A stretch of DNA of 64,000 nucleotides, from NCBI RefSeq assembly GCF_024807615.1, contig NZ_JANUCJ010000002.1, positions 744,001-808,000 of the forward strand. Direction: 5' to 3'. This document shows positions 52,782 to 63,802 of this stretch, in pieces. This DNA is from Tsukamurella ocularis. GTDB taxonomy: Bacteria; Actinomycetota; Actinomycetes; Mycobacteriales; Mycobacteriaceae. A model generated the notes under the pieces. That model saw only the letters and a list, made by a program, of their open reading frames with translations, had not been told where the DNA came from and searched no databases. Position numbers and translations under genes: made by a program. Positions within the stretch are counted from its first letter, which is position 1, and every line of letters starts with the position of its first letter.

Positions 52782-53801
52782 ATGAAGAAGATCGGCTTCC
52801 TGTCCTTCGGTCACTGGACCGACTCGCCCGGCTCGCGGACACGCTCCGCGGCCGACGTCCTGCACCAGTCGATCGACCTCGCGGTGGCTGCCGAGGAGGT
52901 GGGTGCCGACGGCGCCTACTTCCGCGTGCACCACTTCGCGCGGCAGCTCGGCTCGCCGTTCCCCCTGCTCGCCGCGATCGGCGCCCGGACCTCGCGGATC
53001 GAGATCGGTACCGGCGTGATCGACATGCGCTACGAGAACCCTCTGTACTTCGCGGAGGACGCCGGAGCCGCAGACCTCATCGCCGGCGAGCGACTGCAGC
53101 TCGGCGTGAGCCGTGGGTCGCCCGAGCAGGTGATCGAGGGCTACAAGTACTTCGGCTACCAGCCCGACGAGGGCAAGACCGACGCCGACATGGGCCGCGA
53201 GCACACCGAGTTCATGCTCAAGGTGCTCGAGGGCGGCGGCTTCGCACAGCCGAACCCGCGCCCCATGTTCCCCAACCCGCCGGGGCTGCTGCGGGTGGAG
53301 CCGCACTCCCCCACGCTGCGGGACCGGATCTGGTGGGGCGCCGCGTCCGACGCCACCGCCGAGTGGGCGGCGAAGCTCGGCATGAACCTCATGAGCTCGA
53401 CGCTCAAGACCGACGAGTCCGGCGAGCCCTTCCACGTCCAGCAGGCCAACCAGATCCGGAAGTTCCGCGAAGCCTGGGCCGAGACCGGCCACGATCACGA
53501 GCCGCGGGTCTCGGTGAGCCGCAGCATCATGCCGATCATCGACGACGAGAGCCGCGCCTACTTCGGCCACGAGCGCTCCAGCGACGACCAGTTCGGCGTG
53601 ATCGACGACTTCCGCGCCGTCTTCGGCCGCACCTACGCGGGCGAGCCCGACGAGCTCGTCGAGCAGCTCCGCGACGACGAGGGCATCGCCGAGGCCGACA
53701 CCGTCCTGGTGACGGTGCCCAATCAGCTGGGCGTGGAGTACAACACCCGCCTGCTTGAGTCGCTGGTCAAGGACGTCGCACCCGCCCTCGGCTGGAGGTA
53801 G
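52782..53801 (+). CDS. LLM-class flavin-dependent monooxygenase
   Basis: A 339-residue luciferase-like flavoprotein. It opens MKKIGFLSFGHW and shows the bacterial luciferase-like fold pattern: AVAAEEVGADGAYFRVHHF, RIEIGTGVIDM, RYENPLYFAEDAGAADLI and LQLGVSRGSPEQV. These enzymes use FMNH2 or F420H2 from a partner reductase. It lies 5 bp after the CbiX/ferredoxin gene and may share the transcript. The substrate is unknown. ATG at 52782. Confidence 0.88.
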   Translation: MKKIGFLSFGHWTDSPGSRTRSAADVLHQSIDLAVAAEEVGADGAYFRVHHFARQLGSPFPLLAAIGARTSRIEIGTGVIDMRYENPLYFAEDAGAADLIAGERLQLGVSRGSPEQVIEGYKYFGYQPDEGKTDADMGREHTEFMLKVLEGGGFAQPNPRPMFPNPPGLLRVEPHSPTLRDRIWWGAASDATAEWAAKLGMNLMSSTLKTDESGEPFHVQQANQIRKFREAWAETGHDHEPRVSVSRSIMPIIDDESRAYFGHERSSDDQFGVIDDFRAVFGRTYAGEPDELVEQLRDDEGIAEADTVLVTVPNQLGVEYNTRLLESLVKDVAPALGWR

Positions 53802-53819
53802 CAGCCCTCGCCGACCTCT

Positions 53820-53879
53820 CGCGGGAGTTTCTCACTGCGCAGCGGGTTGCAACCTCCGCTTGTGCGAGAAGCTCCCGCG
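53820..53879. terminator. 60-bp imperfect palindrome between convergent genes
   Basis: Two 16-bp arms match at 14 positions (CGCGGGAGTTTCTCAC and GCGAGAAGCTCCCGCG). They enclose a 28-base spacer holding a smaller palindrome: AGCGG/CCGCT around GTTGCAAC, itself self-complementary. It lies between the convergent monooxygenase and acetyltransferase genes, where a bidirectional terminator is expected. It has no T-run and equals the two dispersed elements in length but not in sequence. Confidence 0.55.
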
Positions 53880-53917
53880 GGAGCTACGACACCGCCGGTC
53901 CGCACACGCGACGGCGT

Positions 53918-54493
53918 CTACAGCGCGTACCGCATCAGGACGCGCGTGAAGCCGTTCAGCACCGATGTGGTGTCCATGACGTACTCGAATCCCGCCCGCT
54001 CGAAGAGCGCGCGCGTGCCGACGTAGGCCATGGTCAGATCGACCTTCGCGCCCTGATTGTCGACGGGGTACGCCTCGACGACGGCGGCGCCGTTTGCACG
54101 CGCGAAGTCGACGGCACCGGCGACCAGCTCGTGGCTGATCCCCTGCTTCCGGTGTCCGGGGCGCACCCGCACGCACCACAGCGACCACGGGTCCTCGTGC
54201 CCGTCGACCTGCGGGATGCGGCGGTTCGTCGCGCAGCTCGTATCCGTCCGCGGGTGGATCGCGGCCCAGCCGACGGGTTCGGCACCGTCGTACGCGAGGA
54301 CGCCGGGAGGCGGGTTCTCCGCGCAGAGACCCCGCACCCGGTCGAATCGCTCGGGCCCGCGCAGGGCCTGGTTCTCCTTCGAGCCGATGCGGTAGGAGAG
54401 GCAGAAGCAGTTGCTGGAGGTCTGCTTCTTGGGGCCGAGCACGGCCGCGACGTCCTCAAAAACGCTCGCCGGCCGCACCTCGATGACGCTCAT
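53918..54493 (-). CDS. GNAT-family N-acetyltransferase
   Basis: A 191-residue acetyltransferase. The GNAT core is visible: PVGWAAIHPRTD, then WCVRVRPGHRKQGISHELVAGA, the acetyl-CoA-binding Q/RxxGxA-like turn, followed by AVDFARANGAAVVEAYPVD and the C-terminal FERAGFEYV. An N-terminal FCLSYR stretch is typical of a subgroup of unknown substrate. It faces the monooxygenase gene across the 60-bp hairpin and follows the nickel permease gene by 15 bp on the opposite-reading neighbour side. Confidence 0.88.
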   Translation of the reverse strand: MSVIEVRPASVFEDVAAVLGPKKQTSSNCFCLSYRIGSKENQALRGPERFDRVRGLCAENPPPGVLAYDGAEPVGWAAIHPRTDTSCATNRRIPQVDGHEDPWSLWCVRVRPGHRKQGISHELVAGAVDFARANGAAVVEAYPVDNQGAKVDLTMAYVGTRALFERAGFEYVMDTTSVLNGFTRVLMRYAL

Positions 54494-54508
54494 GCGGCCC
54501 AGGCTAAC

Positions 54509-55639
54509 TCAGCGCACTGACCAGCGGTCCTCGATCCGCCCGTAGCGCCAGATCAGCAACGCGACGGCCCATACCGCGACGAACAGGCCGACGATCACGA
54601 AGCCCGCGTAGTCCAGGTCGATCGAGGCGACCCAGCTGAGCGGACCGGACTCGACGTGCGCCCGCTCGGCCAGCACGCCCAGCAGTTCGACGGTGCCGAT
54701 CGCCAGCGCCACGGCGACGGACAGCGAGGTGATCGTGATGTTGTAGTAGACCTTCCGTACCGGCTTGGCGAAGGCCCAGCCGTAGGCGGCGTTCATGAAG
54801 ACGCCGTCGATGGTGTCCAGCAGCGACATTCCGGCCGCGAACAGCACCGGCAGCACGAGGATGCAGTAGAAGGGCAGGGTGAACGCGGCCATGCCGCCGG
54901 CGAGCACGAGCAGCCCGACCTCGGTCGCGGTGTCGAAGCCGAGGCCGAAGAGCACCCCGATCGGGTAGATGTGCCAGGGCTTGCGGACCGACCCGGAGAC
55001 CCCGCGCAACAGGCGGTTCATGAGGCCGCGCTTGTTCAGCCGGTCCTCGAGCTCGGCCTCGTCGTAGCGCCCGGTGCGCATGTCGCGGAAGACCTTCACG
55101 ATGCCGATGAGCACCACCAGGTTGATGATGCCGAGGATCCACAGGAACACGCCGGAGACGGAGGTGCCGATGAAGCCGAGCACCGTCTGCATCGTCGAGT
55201 TCTCATCCTCTACGGGGCCGACCAGGGCGCGGACGCCGAGCGCGAGCAGAGCGGCGAGCCCGAAGACCACGGTCGAGTGACCGAGCGAGAACCAGAAGCC
55301 GACCGACAGCGGCCGGCGCGGGTTGCGCTCCCCCGCCGCGATCCTCCCCTCGCGGTCGGCCAGCAGCTTCCGCGTGGTGTTGTCGATCGCGGCGATGTGG
55401 TCGGCGTCGAAGGCGTGGCGCAGGCCGAACGTGTAGGCCAGCAGGCCGATGCCGACGGTGAACTCGCCGCCGTCGCCGATCCGGTAGTGGCCGGGCGCGA
55501 TCAACAGGATGAGGGCGCCGAAGCCGACGACGTGCAGCGCGACCACGGTCGCGGTCATCCCGAACAGCGACCGCCGGTCGCCGGAGCCCAGGGCGGTCCA
55601 TGCCGTCCGCAGCCGGTCGATGGTACTCGATGTGGTCAT
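54509..55639 (-). CDS. NiCoT-family nickel permease
   Basis: A 376-residue, eight-helix nickel/cobalt importer (NixA/HoxN type). The hallmark RHAFDADHIAAIDN (His-x4-Asp-His) is in the second helix, followed by FSLGHSTVVF, LGFDTATEVGLL and GMSLLDTIDGVFM. ATG at 55639 follows GGAGG by eight bases. It is the last gene of the urease operon, 17 bp after ureD, and presumably supplies nickel to the urease active site. Confidence 0.94.
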   Translation of the reverse strand: MTTSSTIDRLRTAWTALGSGDRRSLFGMTATVVALHVVGFGALILLIAPGHYRIGDGGEFTVGIGLLAYTFGLRHAFDADHIAAIDNTTRKLLADREGRIAAGERNPRRPLSVGFWFSLGHSTVVFGLAALLALGVRALVGPVEDENSTMQTVLGFIGTSVSGVFLWILGIINLVVLIGIVKVFRDMRTGRYDEAELEDRLNKRGLMNRLLRGVSGSVRKPWHIYPIGVLFGLGFDTATEVGLLVLAGGMAAFTLPFYCILVLPVLFAAGMSLLDTIDGVFMNAAYGWAFAKPVRKVYYNITITSLSVAVALAIGTVELLGVLAERAHVESGPLSWVASIDLDYAGFVIVGLFVAVWAVALLIWRYGRIEDRWSVR

Positions 55640-55656
55640 GCCGGTGTCCTCCACCC

Positions 55657-56493
55657 TCAGTACTTTCGCAGGTTCATGGGCGCCTGTCCGGTCCATCGGG
55701 ATCGGAGCAGCGCGATGACCGCGTCGAACAGGCCGGCCAGCTCGGCGGTGTCGTCACCGAGGCAGCGGAGTACGAAGCCGGGGCCGGCGAGCGCGGTGAG
55801 CCCGCTCCGGACCGTCCCGGCGGTCTCGGTGAGCGAGTGCACCTCCTCGAGCAGGTCCTCGTCGATGCGCGGGTCCACTGTGGTCAGCGATCCGACGTGC
55901 GTGTACCCGTCGAGGAAGCCGATGCCGGACGGGTCGGCGCGACCAGGCTCGATGAGCAGGTTGTCCACCGCGAGCAGCTCCCCGCCACGGTGGATCTCCG
56001 TGCGCATGCGCAGCTCGTCGTACCGGAACCGCGCACCGTCGGGCGACCATCCGGGCGTGATGATCTCGGCCAGGACGAGCGAGGCCGACGGATCGAGCTC
56101 GACGACGCACGTCTGCCGGTAGGTGGCCTCTCGGTACAGGATCAGCGCGTCGGGCACGTACTCGAGGACGGCGCCGGCGCCGAGCCGGATCCGCATGTGC
56201 TGCGCGGCACCGCCGCCGGGCGTGCGATACACCTTCGTCGCCGACTGCGTGGTCACGACAGCGCGGGCGTCCGCCTGGAGGTCGATGTCGATCGCGTAGG
56301 TGTCGCCGCGCAGGCACCCGCCGCCCGGGTTCACCACGTGGTAGGTGACCTGCCCGGAATCGTCGAGGTACATGGGTCGCAGGGTTTGCAGGGTGCCGGC
56401 GTGCCGCTGCGCCACGGCGACGGTGCGCTGCCCCCGCGGTGCGAGGGTCAGCGCGAGTTCGCCGGTGAGCGCGGGCACGACGGCACCGCTCAC
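55657..56493 (-). CDS. ureD: Urease accessory protein UreD
   Basis: A 278-residue urease chaperone (UreD/UreH) that binds apo-urease first and recruits UreF and UreG. Family text includes [29 protein letters not shown] and [16 protein letters not shown] at 56493 overlaps the ureG stop by four bases (GTGA), so it is translationally coupled. It is followed by the nickel permease. Confidence 0.92.
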   Translation of the reverse strand: MSGAVVPALTGELALTLAPRGQRTVAVAQRHAGTLQTLRPMYLDDSGQVTYHVVNPGGGCLRGDTYAIDIDLQADARAVVTTQSATKVYRTPGGGAAQHMRIRLGAGAVLEYVPDALILYREATYRQTCVVELDPSASLVLAEIITPGWSPDGARFRYDELRMRTEIHRGGELLAVDNLLIEPGRADPSGIGFLDGYTHVGSLTTVDPRIDEDLLEEVHSLTETAGTVRSGLTALAGPGFVLRCLGDDTAELAGLFDAVIALLRSRWTGQAPMNLRKY

Positions 56494-57101
56494 GCGAGGT
56501 CGAGCATGAGGACGTCGCGGCGGATCCACTCCAGCACGCCGTCCAGGCCCTCGTCGGTCTTGAGGTTGGTCATGCAGAACGGGCGGTCGCCGCGGAACAC
56601 CTTGGAGTCGGCGGCCATGACGGACAGGTCCGCGCCGACGTACGGCGCGAGGTCGGTCTTGTTGATCACGAACAGGTCCGACTTGATCATGCCCTGGCCG
56701 GCCTTGCGCGGGATCTCCTCGCCCTGCGCCACATCGATGAGGTAGATCGAGAAGTCCACCAACTCGGGGCTGAAGGTCGCGGAGAGGTTGTCGCCGCCGC
56801 TCTCGATGAACACGATCTGCAGGTCCGGGTGCGCCGCGATCAGCCGCGACACCGCGGCCTCGTTCATCGACGTGTCCTCGCGGATGGCGGTGTGCGGGCA
56901 GCCGCCGGTCTCGATCCCCACGATGCGGTCGCCGGGCAGCACGCTGTTACGCGCCAGGATCTTCGCGTCCTCGGTGGTGTAGATGTCGTTCGTGATGGCG
57001 GCCATCGACACCTCGCCGGCGAGGTGCCGGGTGATGCGCTCCACAAGCTGCGTCTTGCCCGCGCCCACGGGGCCGCCGACACCGATCCGGATCGTCGTCA
57101 T
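56490..57101 (-). CDS. ureG: Urease accessory GTPase UreG
   Basis: A 203-residue GTPase that drives nickel insertion into urease. P-loop [13 protein letters not shown] is at the N-terminus, [12 protein letters not shown] is present, and [12 protein letters not shown] contains the Cys-Pro-His metal site. [12 protein letters not shown] is the guanine-specificity motif. There is no His-rich N-terminal extension. RBS AAGGAG precedes the ATG at 57101. Confidence 0.96.
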   Translation of the reverse strand: MTTIRIGVGGPVGAGKTQLVERITRHLAGEVSMAAITNDIYTTEDAKILARNSVLPGDRIVGIETGGCPHTAIREDTSMNEAAVSRLIAAHPDLQIVFIESGGDNLSATFSPELVDFSIYLIDVAQGEEIPRKAGQGMIKSDLFVINKTDLAPYVGADLSVMAADSKVFRGDRPFCMTNLKTDEGLDGVLEWIRRDVLMLDLA

Positions 57102-57112
57102 GGAATCTCCTT

Positions 57113-57871
57113 CTAGCTCATGAACATCCGCGCCCGCTGGCGCCGATGCCGCATCTGTGCGATCTCGAGTCCGGGCGATGCGGCGCCCAGGTCGTCGTCG
57201 GTCAGGGTCATCGCGGTGGCGACGGCGTCGGCCACCACGTCGTGCATCGAACGCTGCACCCGCTGCCCTGCAGTCTGACCGATCGGGATGGCGCGCACGG
57301 CGTTCTGGGTCAGCGACGTGACGGCGGCGAAGACGTGCGCCTCGATCGCCGCGGCGGGCGGAGCGTCCACCGCGTGAGCGAACAAAGCGAACGCGACGGC
57401 GGGATGCCCGTGGCAGCGGCCCGCGTCGAGCTCGGCAAGGTAGTCGCCGAGGAAGGACTCAGGCGCGACGACAGTGCCGACTTCAGCGGTGCGCCTGCCG
57501 ATCGTGCCGGCCGCGGTCCGCACCTGCTCGGGCAGCGTGAGTGCCGCCAGCAGTCGGTCGAGCCGCCAGACGGCATCCAGGTCGCCGAGGTGCAGGGCGT
57601 CGTAGACCATCCGGATGGCGAGGCCGTCCGTGTACGCGAGCTGCCGGGAGACGTACGCGCGCAGCCACGCGGCGAAGGTGCCCTCGTCCGCGATGGTGCC
57701 GTCCGCGAGGTACGCCTCCATCCCGAAGGAGTGGCTGAACGCACCCGTAGGAAGCGCGGAATCGCTGAGCTGCAGGAGCGGCAGCAGGTACCCCGGCGAC
57801 GCCCCGGCCCCGATTGAACACCGTTCCTGTACTCCGCGAACTGCGCTTTCGCTGACCGAAACGGTGTTCAA
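57113..57871 (-). CDS. ureF: Urease accessory protein UreF
   Basis: A roughly 252-residue helical chaperone that activates UreG in the urease maturation complex. The conserved core begins [21 protein letters not shown] near residue 35 and includes [14 protein letters not shown] near the end. The only canonical in-frame start ahead of the core is TTG at 57871, overlapping the ureE TGA and lying inside the palindromic element. The first roughly 20 residues are therefore encoded by that repeat and are not conserved family sequence. Confidence 0.93.
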   Translation of the reverse strand: MNTVSVSESAVRGVQERCSIGAGASPGYLLPLLQLSDSALPTGAFSHSFGMEAYLADGTIADEGTFAAWLRAYVSRQLAYTDGLAIRMVYDALHLGDLDAVWRLDRLLAALTLPEQVRTAAGTIGRRTAEVGTVVAPESFLGDYLAELDAGRCHGHPAVAFALFAHAVDAPPAAAIEAHVFAAVTSLTQNAVRAIPIGQTAGQRVQRSMHDVVADAVATAMTLTDDDLGAASPGLEIAQMRHRRQRARMFMS

Positions 57872-57872
57872 T
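57813..57872. repeat. 60-bp palindromic element, copy 2
   Basis: Arms identical to copy 1: ATTGAACACCGTT (57813-57825) and AACGGTGTTCAAT (57860-57872), again with a 34-base spacer, here in the opposite orientation relative to spacer sequence. It lies across the ureE/ureF junction. On the minus strand its right-hand end supplies the ureE stop (CAT TGA) and the TTG start of ureF. Confidence 0.85.
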
Positions 57873-58353
57873 GCGTGTGCTCCGCGTGGCGGAAGGGCGT
57901 CGGCAGGACGCGGTCCTGTCGCGCGAAGGGCACGCCGTGGTGGGCGAGGTAGTCCTCGACGGTGTGGTCGTACTGCACCACCATCACCTCGGCGCCGTAC
58001 TCGGAGTCGGCGTCGAAGAACTGCGCCTGCAAGTGGCGGTTGCCGAGTCCATGTGCGGTGCGGCCCATCTCGGCGATCGTGCGCGGAGCGATCACGAGCA
58101 CATCGGTCGCCAGTACCTGCACGGCGATGATGTTGCGCTCGTCGCGGTGCAGGATGTCGCCGTCGCGCAGGTCGCCATCGGGCCCGACGGGTGCGGCCAG
58201 GCGCAGTCCGATCTCCCGGTCGTGGTCGGTGCGCACCCGCTGGATCCGCTTCACCAGGTCGGCCCCGGCGAGCGGCACCCGCTCGACGTGCACGGCGTCC
58301 AGTTCGACGGGGTCCAGGTCGGCGAGGTTGCCGGAGACGGTCTCGATGATCAC
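57868..58353 (-). CDS. ureE: Urease accessory protein UreE
   Basis: A 161-residue nickel metallochaperone. The family central region is visible (RDGDILHRDERNIIAVQVLATDVLVI) with the metal-binding area near AHGLGNRHL. The C-terminus ends in a short His run, HAEHTH; the final His codon and stop come from the palindromic element. GTG at 58353. It lies 10 bp after ureC and overlaps the ureF start. Confidence 0.92.
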   Translation of the reverse strand: MIIETVSGNLADLDPVELDAVHVERVPLAGADLVKRIQRVRTDHDREIGLRLAAPVGPDGDLRDGDILHRDERNIIAVQVLATDVLVIAPRTIAEMGRTAHGLGNRHLQAQFFDADSEYGAEVMVVQYDHTVEDYLAHHGVPFARQDRVLPTPFRHAEHTH

Positions 58354-58363
58354 TTCTCGCCTC

Positions 58364-60072
<1,709 letters not shown>

Positions 60073-60076
<4 letters not shown>

Positions 60077-60405
60077 TGCTCTCCCCCGTTCCCGGCACCG
60101 TCGAGCGGGCCGTTGACGCGGTTGGCGAGGCCGTGGACCTCGCGGGTTCCCGCGAGGGCGACGAGACGCACCGTCTTCCCGTCGCCGGGCTCGAACCGGA
60201 CGGCGGTCCCCGACGGGATGTCCAGACGGTGCCCGTACGCCTCGTCGCGGTCGAAGTCGAGGGCGCGGTTGACCTCGGCGAAGTGGAAGTGCGAGCCCAC
60301 CTGGATGGGACGGTCGCCGGTGTTGACGACGCGGACGGTGCGCGTGGTCCGGCCGTCGTTGCAGACGATCGGCGTGGACGCGAGACGGAACTCTCCGGGG
60401 ATCAT
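60073..60405 (-). CDS. ureB: Urease beta subunit
   Basis: A 110-residue structural subunit. It starts MIPGEFRL and contains [19 protein letters not shown] and [19 protein letters not shown], both invariant in the family. ATG at 60405 is 7 bp after the ureA stop; an upstream in-frame codon would add an unrelated 16-residue extension. Confidence 0.96.
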
Positions 60406-60412
60406 GGCGCGC

Positions 60413-60715
60413 CTACCGGATCGGGTGGTGGACGGTGACGAGCTTGGTGCCATCGGGGAACGTGGCCTCCACCTGCACGTCGTGGATCATCTCGGGCACG
60501 CCCGCCATGACGTCGTCGCGGGTGAGGATCGTGGACCCGTAGGCCATGAGATCGGCGACGGTGCGGCCGTCGCGGGCGCCCTCGACCAGCTCGTACGTGA
60601 TGATCGCGACCGCCTCGGGATGGTTCAGCTTGAGCCCGCGGGCCTGGCGACGACGCGCCAGGTCCGCGGCGACGACGATGAGCAGTTTGTCCTGCTCGCG
60701 GGGCAAGAGGTGCAT
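60413..60715 (-). CDS. ureA: Urease gamma subunit
   Basis: A 100-residue subunit beginning [13 protein letters not shown], with [19 protein letters not shown] and [21 protein letters not shown]. It is the first gene of ureABCEFGD-nickel permease. The upstream 75 bp contain a minus-strand TTGACT at 60748-60753 with a weak TTTGAG 17 bases on, a possible promoter. The preceding efflux ATPase gene runs in the same direction, so read-through is also possible. Confidence 0.97.
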   Translation of the reverse strand: MHLLPREQDKLLIVVAADLARRRQARGLKLNHPEAVAIITYELVEGARDGRTVADLMAYGSTILTRDDVMAGVPEMIHDVQVEATFPDGTKLVTVHHPIR

Positions 60716-60790
60716 GAGAATTCACTCAAATCCCTTGCCCCGGCGGCAGTCAAGCCAGATCGTCAGGCGCAACAGGCTGGAAACACGAAG

Positions 60791-63013
60791 TTAACGTCGC
60801 CCGCTGAGGCCGCCCACGCGGGGCGGGGTGGCCGGTGTTCCCGACGGCGGATCGGTGGGCTCGTCGAGCCGGTACCGGATCAGCCTGGAGCTGTTGAGCA
60901 CCACCGCGACCGAGGAGGCGTTGTGCAGGATCGCGGCCAGGACGGGCGAGAGAGCGCCGCCCGCGCCGACGAGCAGGCCGACCGAGTTGACCGCGATCGA
61001 CATGCCGTAGTTCTGCCGGATCACGTCGACGGCCCTCCGGCCGAGATCCACGACGTCGAGGACGTTGCGGAGGTCGTCCCCGGCGAGCGCCACGTCGGCG
61101 GTCTCGACCGCCACGTCGGTCCCCGCGAGGCCCATCGCGATCCCCACATCCGCCGCCGCGAGCGCGGGCGCGTCATTGACGCCGTCGCCGACCATCGCGA
61201 CCACATGGCCCTCGTCCTGGAGCGCCCGGACTTCGGCCAGCTTGTCCTCGGGCATCACTTCCGCACGCCATCGGGTGATGCCGAGTTCGGCGGCGATCGC
61301 GGCCGCCGTCGCCGGATGGTCGCCCGTGAGCATGACGACGGTGTCGATGCCCGCCGCCGCGACGGCGGCGAGGGTCTCGGCTGCCTCGGGGCGCACCTCG
61401 TCACGCAGGCTGACGAGGCCGGTGAGGGCACCGTCCACCGCGAGGAGCAGCGGCGTCTCGCACTCGGTGCGGAGCCGGTCGACCCAGCGCGCGGCGTCGA
61501 CTCCGACGGCCACGCCGTGCTGTTCCAGGAGCGCCGGACTGCCCAGCAGGAGCACGCGGCCGTCATCGGCCTGGGTTCGCATGCCCAGCCCGACGATGAC
61601 CTCGCACTCCGCGTGGCTGGGGATCTCGATGTGCCGCTCCTCGGTAGAGCGAATAACGGCCTCCGCCAGTGGGTGCCGGGAGTGGATCTCGGAGCTGGCC
61701 GCGTGCGCGAGCACCTGCTCCGGCGTCCAGTCGTCACGGAACGAGACCACGTTGGTGACCACCGGGCGTCCCGTGGTCAGCGTGCCGGTCTTGTCGAAGA
61801 CCACCGCGGTGACCGAGCCCGCCGCTTCGAGGTGCGAGCCGCCCTTGATGAGGATGCCGCGTCGCGCCCCGTTCCCGATAGCGCCGCTGATCGCCGTGGG
61901 TGTCGACAGGCCGACGGCGCAGGGACAGGCGATCAGCAGCATCGTCATCGCACGACGCAGATCCCGGGTCAGAAGGAGGGTGAGTCCGGACAGGAGGAAC
62001 GACCCGGGGACGAAGCGGCGGGAGAAGTTGTCTCCGACGGTCTGGATCGGCGCCCGGTCCCGTTCAGCCTCCTCGACCCGCTCGATGATGCGTCCGATCG
62101 CAGTGTCGGCGCCGACTGCCGTGGCGCGCACGACGAGGCGGCCGGAGACGACCACCGCTCCCGCGTGCACCGTCGCGCCCGGCTCGATGGTGACGGGGAG
62201 CGTCTCGCCGGTCAGCGCGGCCTGGTCCACGACGGCGAGCCCGTCGACTACGACGCCGTCCACGGGCACCGCCACGTGATCGTGCACGATGACGACGTCG
62301 CCGACGTCGAGCGCGTCGATCGGGACCTGCACTTCGGCACCGTCGTCGAGCCGCAGCCATGCTGAATCGGTGTTGCCGCGCAACAGATCCGAGATCGCCC
62401 GCCGGGTTCGGCGGAGCGTGAGGTCCTGGAGGAACTCGCCGATGTTGAGGAGCCACAGCACCGTCAGGGCGACGACGTTCTCGCGCAGCAGGAGGCTCGC
62501 GATCGTGGCGGCCGAGACGAGAGCGTCCGTGCCGGCCCGTCCGCCGCGCAACGACCGCAGCGCGCCACGCAGGAACGGGTAGCCGGTGAAGACGGTGACC
62601 GCGGTCGCCGCGGTCCGCGTCCCGGGTCCGAGGAGCGGCGGTCGGCGGAAGCCGTAGCGACGGAGTCCGAGGAGCACGAGGGCGGTGGCGCCGAGACCCA
62701 TCCGGAGCAGATCCGCATTGGTCACGTCGGCCGAGTGCGGCGCGTGCCGGGCGACGAGGGAGGCATCAGCGGCAAGGCCCTCCGCGGCGGCGTCGGCGAT
62801 GCGCGCGGGATCGACGTCGCTGCGATGCCAGACCACGAGGGACCCCGTGTGGCTGTAGGCGTGGACCGCTCGCACCCCGGGGATCGCCAACACCGCGTCC
62901 TCGACCGCAATGCGACGCTGCGGTGTCGCTCCGACAAGATCATCGAGCACCCAGCGCAGCCGGCCCGCCGCTCGCGAGACGACACGGCCCGCCGGCTCGG
63001 ACAATGTGGCCAT
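60791..63013 (-). CDS. P1B-type metal efflux ATPase, CtpC-like
   Basis: A 740-residue heavy-metal P-type ATPase. Marks in order: a degenerate N-terminal HMA-like domain without CxxC, TGE (QAALTGETLPV), membrane motif ACPCAVGLSTPT near residue 363, the phosphorylated Asp in FDKTGT near 407, the SRHPLAEA nucleotide motif near 448 and VGDGVNDAPAL. The last helices show QNYGMSIAVN and HNASSVAVVLNSSRL, as in mycobacterial CtpC, a Zn/Mn exporter. The PacL-like gene directly upstream supports that subgroup. Metal specificity is inferred. Confidence 0.9.
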   Translation of the reverse strand: MATLSEPAGRVVSRAAGRLRWVLDDLVGATPQRRIAVEDAVLAIPGVRAVHAYSHTGSLVVWHRSDVDPARIADAAAEGLAADASLVARHAPHSADVTNADLLRMGLGATALVLLGLRRYGFRRPPLLGPGTRTAATAVTVFTGYPFLRGALRSLRGGRAGTDALVSAATIASLLLRENVVALTVLWLLNIGEFLQDLTLRRTRRAISDLLRGNTDSAWLRLDDGAEVQVPIDALDVGDVVIVHDHVAVPVDGVVVDGLAVVDQAALTGETLPVTIEPGATVHAGAVVVSGRLVVRATAVGADTAIGRIIERVEEAERDRAPIQTVGDNFSRRFVPGSFLLSGLTLLLTRDLRRAMTMLLIACPCAVGLSTPTAISGAIGNGARRGILIKGGSHLEAAGSVTAVVFDKTGTLTTGRPVVTNVVSFRDDWTPEQVLAHAASSEIHSRHPLAEAVIRSTEERHIEIPSHAECEVIVGLGMRTQADDGRVLLLGSPALLEQHGVAVGVDAARWVDRLRTECETPLLLAVDGALTGLVSLRDEVRPEAAETLAAVAAAGIDTVVMLTGDHPATAAAIAAELGITRWRAEVMPEDKLAEVRALQDEGHVVAMVGDGVNDAPALAAADVGIAMGLAGTDVAVETADVALAGDDLRNVLDVVDLGRRAVDVIRQNYGMSIAVNSVGLLVGAGGALSPVLAAILHNASSVAVVLNSSRLIRYRLDEPTDPPSGTPATPPRVGGLSGRR

Positions 63014-63294
63014 CAGTGGTCGTGGTCGTGCGCGGCACCGGTAGCCGGTGGTGTCGACTCCTCGCCGACCCGCTCCTTGGCCTCGGCCAGGATGTCCGCG
63101 GCGTTCAGTCGCACGTTCTCGGCGACCTCTTCGGCCTTACGGCTGCCCTTGAGCCCCAGGGCCGTCGCGGCGACAGCGCTCTCGCGCAGCGGCGCCTTGG
63201 CGAGCGCCTTCTTCGTGGCCTCGTACGCCGCGGCGCCGACGAGGCCGGTCACGAGCGCGGAGCCCGCCTTGAGCAGTACCGCTTGAACCGCCAT
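63013..63294 (-). CDS. PacL/DUF1490 family metallochaperone-like protein
   Basis: A 93-residue single-pass membrane protein corresponding to PacL1 (Rv3269), which sits with CtpC in M. tuberculosis. The N-terminal helix (LLKAGSALVTGLVGAAAYEA) is followed by a long amphipathic helix (SRKAEEVAENVRLNAADIL) and ends in a metal-binding AHDHDH tail. ATG at 63294 (MAVQAVLLKAG) fits the family better than upstream codons. Its stop shares one base with the ATPase start (TGATG). Known PacL proteins form membrane patches and bind Zn. Confidence 0.9.
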   Translation of the reverse strand: MAVQAVLLKAGSALVTGLVGAAAYEATKKALAKAPLRESAVAATALGLKGSRKAEEVAENVRLNAADILAEAKERVGEESTPPATGAAHDHDH

Positions 63295-63438
63295 CGGATC
63301 GTCCCTTCGTCGGGCAGCGACATCACGCCACCTATCGAACATCATTTCCAACAGCGTACCGCGTGCGAGGGGACCGACGGAACGTAACGCACAACACGGA
63401 GGGCTGCCCCGGTCGCGAGCGGAACGCGTCGGTGCGCG

Positions 63439-63801
63439 TCAGCCCTGCGGAACCTTCACCGCCAGCACGGGGCAGGTCGCGTCGAGCAGGATCCGCTGCG
63501 CCGACGAGCCGAACAGCAGCTTGCCCGTCGCGGTGCGGTGCTTGATCCCGATCACCAGGACAGAGGCGTCCAGGGCGGTCGCGGCGTCGACGACGCCGCC
63601 CACCGGGTCCTTCTCGAACTCCTTCGGGCGTTCGATGGTGACGGTGAGACCGCGGGCGGTGGCCTCCGAGAGGTCGGGGGCGTCACCGTCGAGCAGGAAG
63701 ACGACGATGGGCTCCCCGGGCCTGCGCTCCGCCTCGTTGTAGGCGGCCTGGAGCGCGGCGGCGCTCTCGGGGGTGGTCGAGTGGGCGACGAGGATCGTCA
63801 T
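63439..63801 (-). CDS. Universal stress protein (UspA family)
   Basis: A 120-residue single Usp domain. It opens MTILVAHSTTPES and ends with the family's nucleotide-binding stretch VLVIGIKHRTATGKLLFGSSAQRILLDATCPVLAV, including the G-x2-G-x9-G(S/T)-like motif. It lies one base after the tctA stop, so the two are translationally coupled, a pairing found for tripartite tricarboxylate transporters in other actinobacteria. Confidence 0.93.
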   Translation of the reverse strand: MTILVAHSTTPESAAALQAAYNEAERRPGEPIVVFLLDGDAPDLSEATARGLTVTIERPKEFEKDPVGGVVDAATALDASVLVIGIKHRTATGKLLFGSSAQRILLDATCPVLAVKVPQG

Positions 63802-63802
63802 G

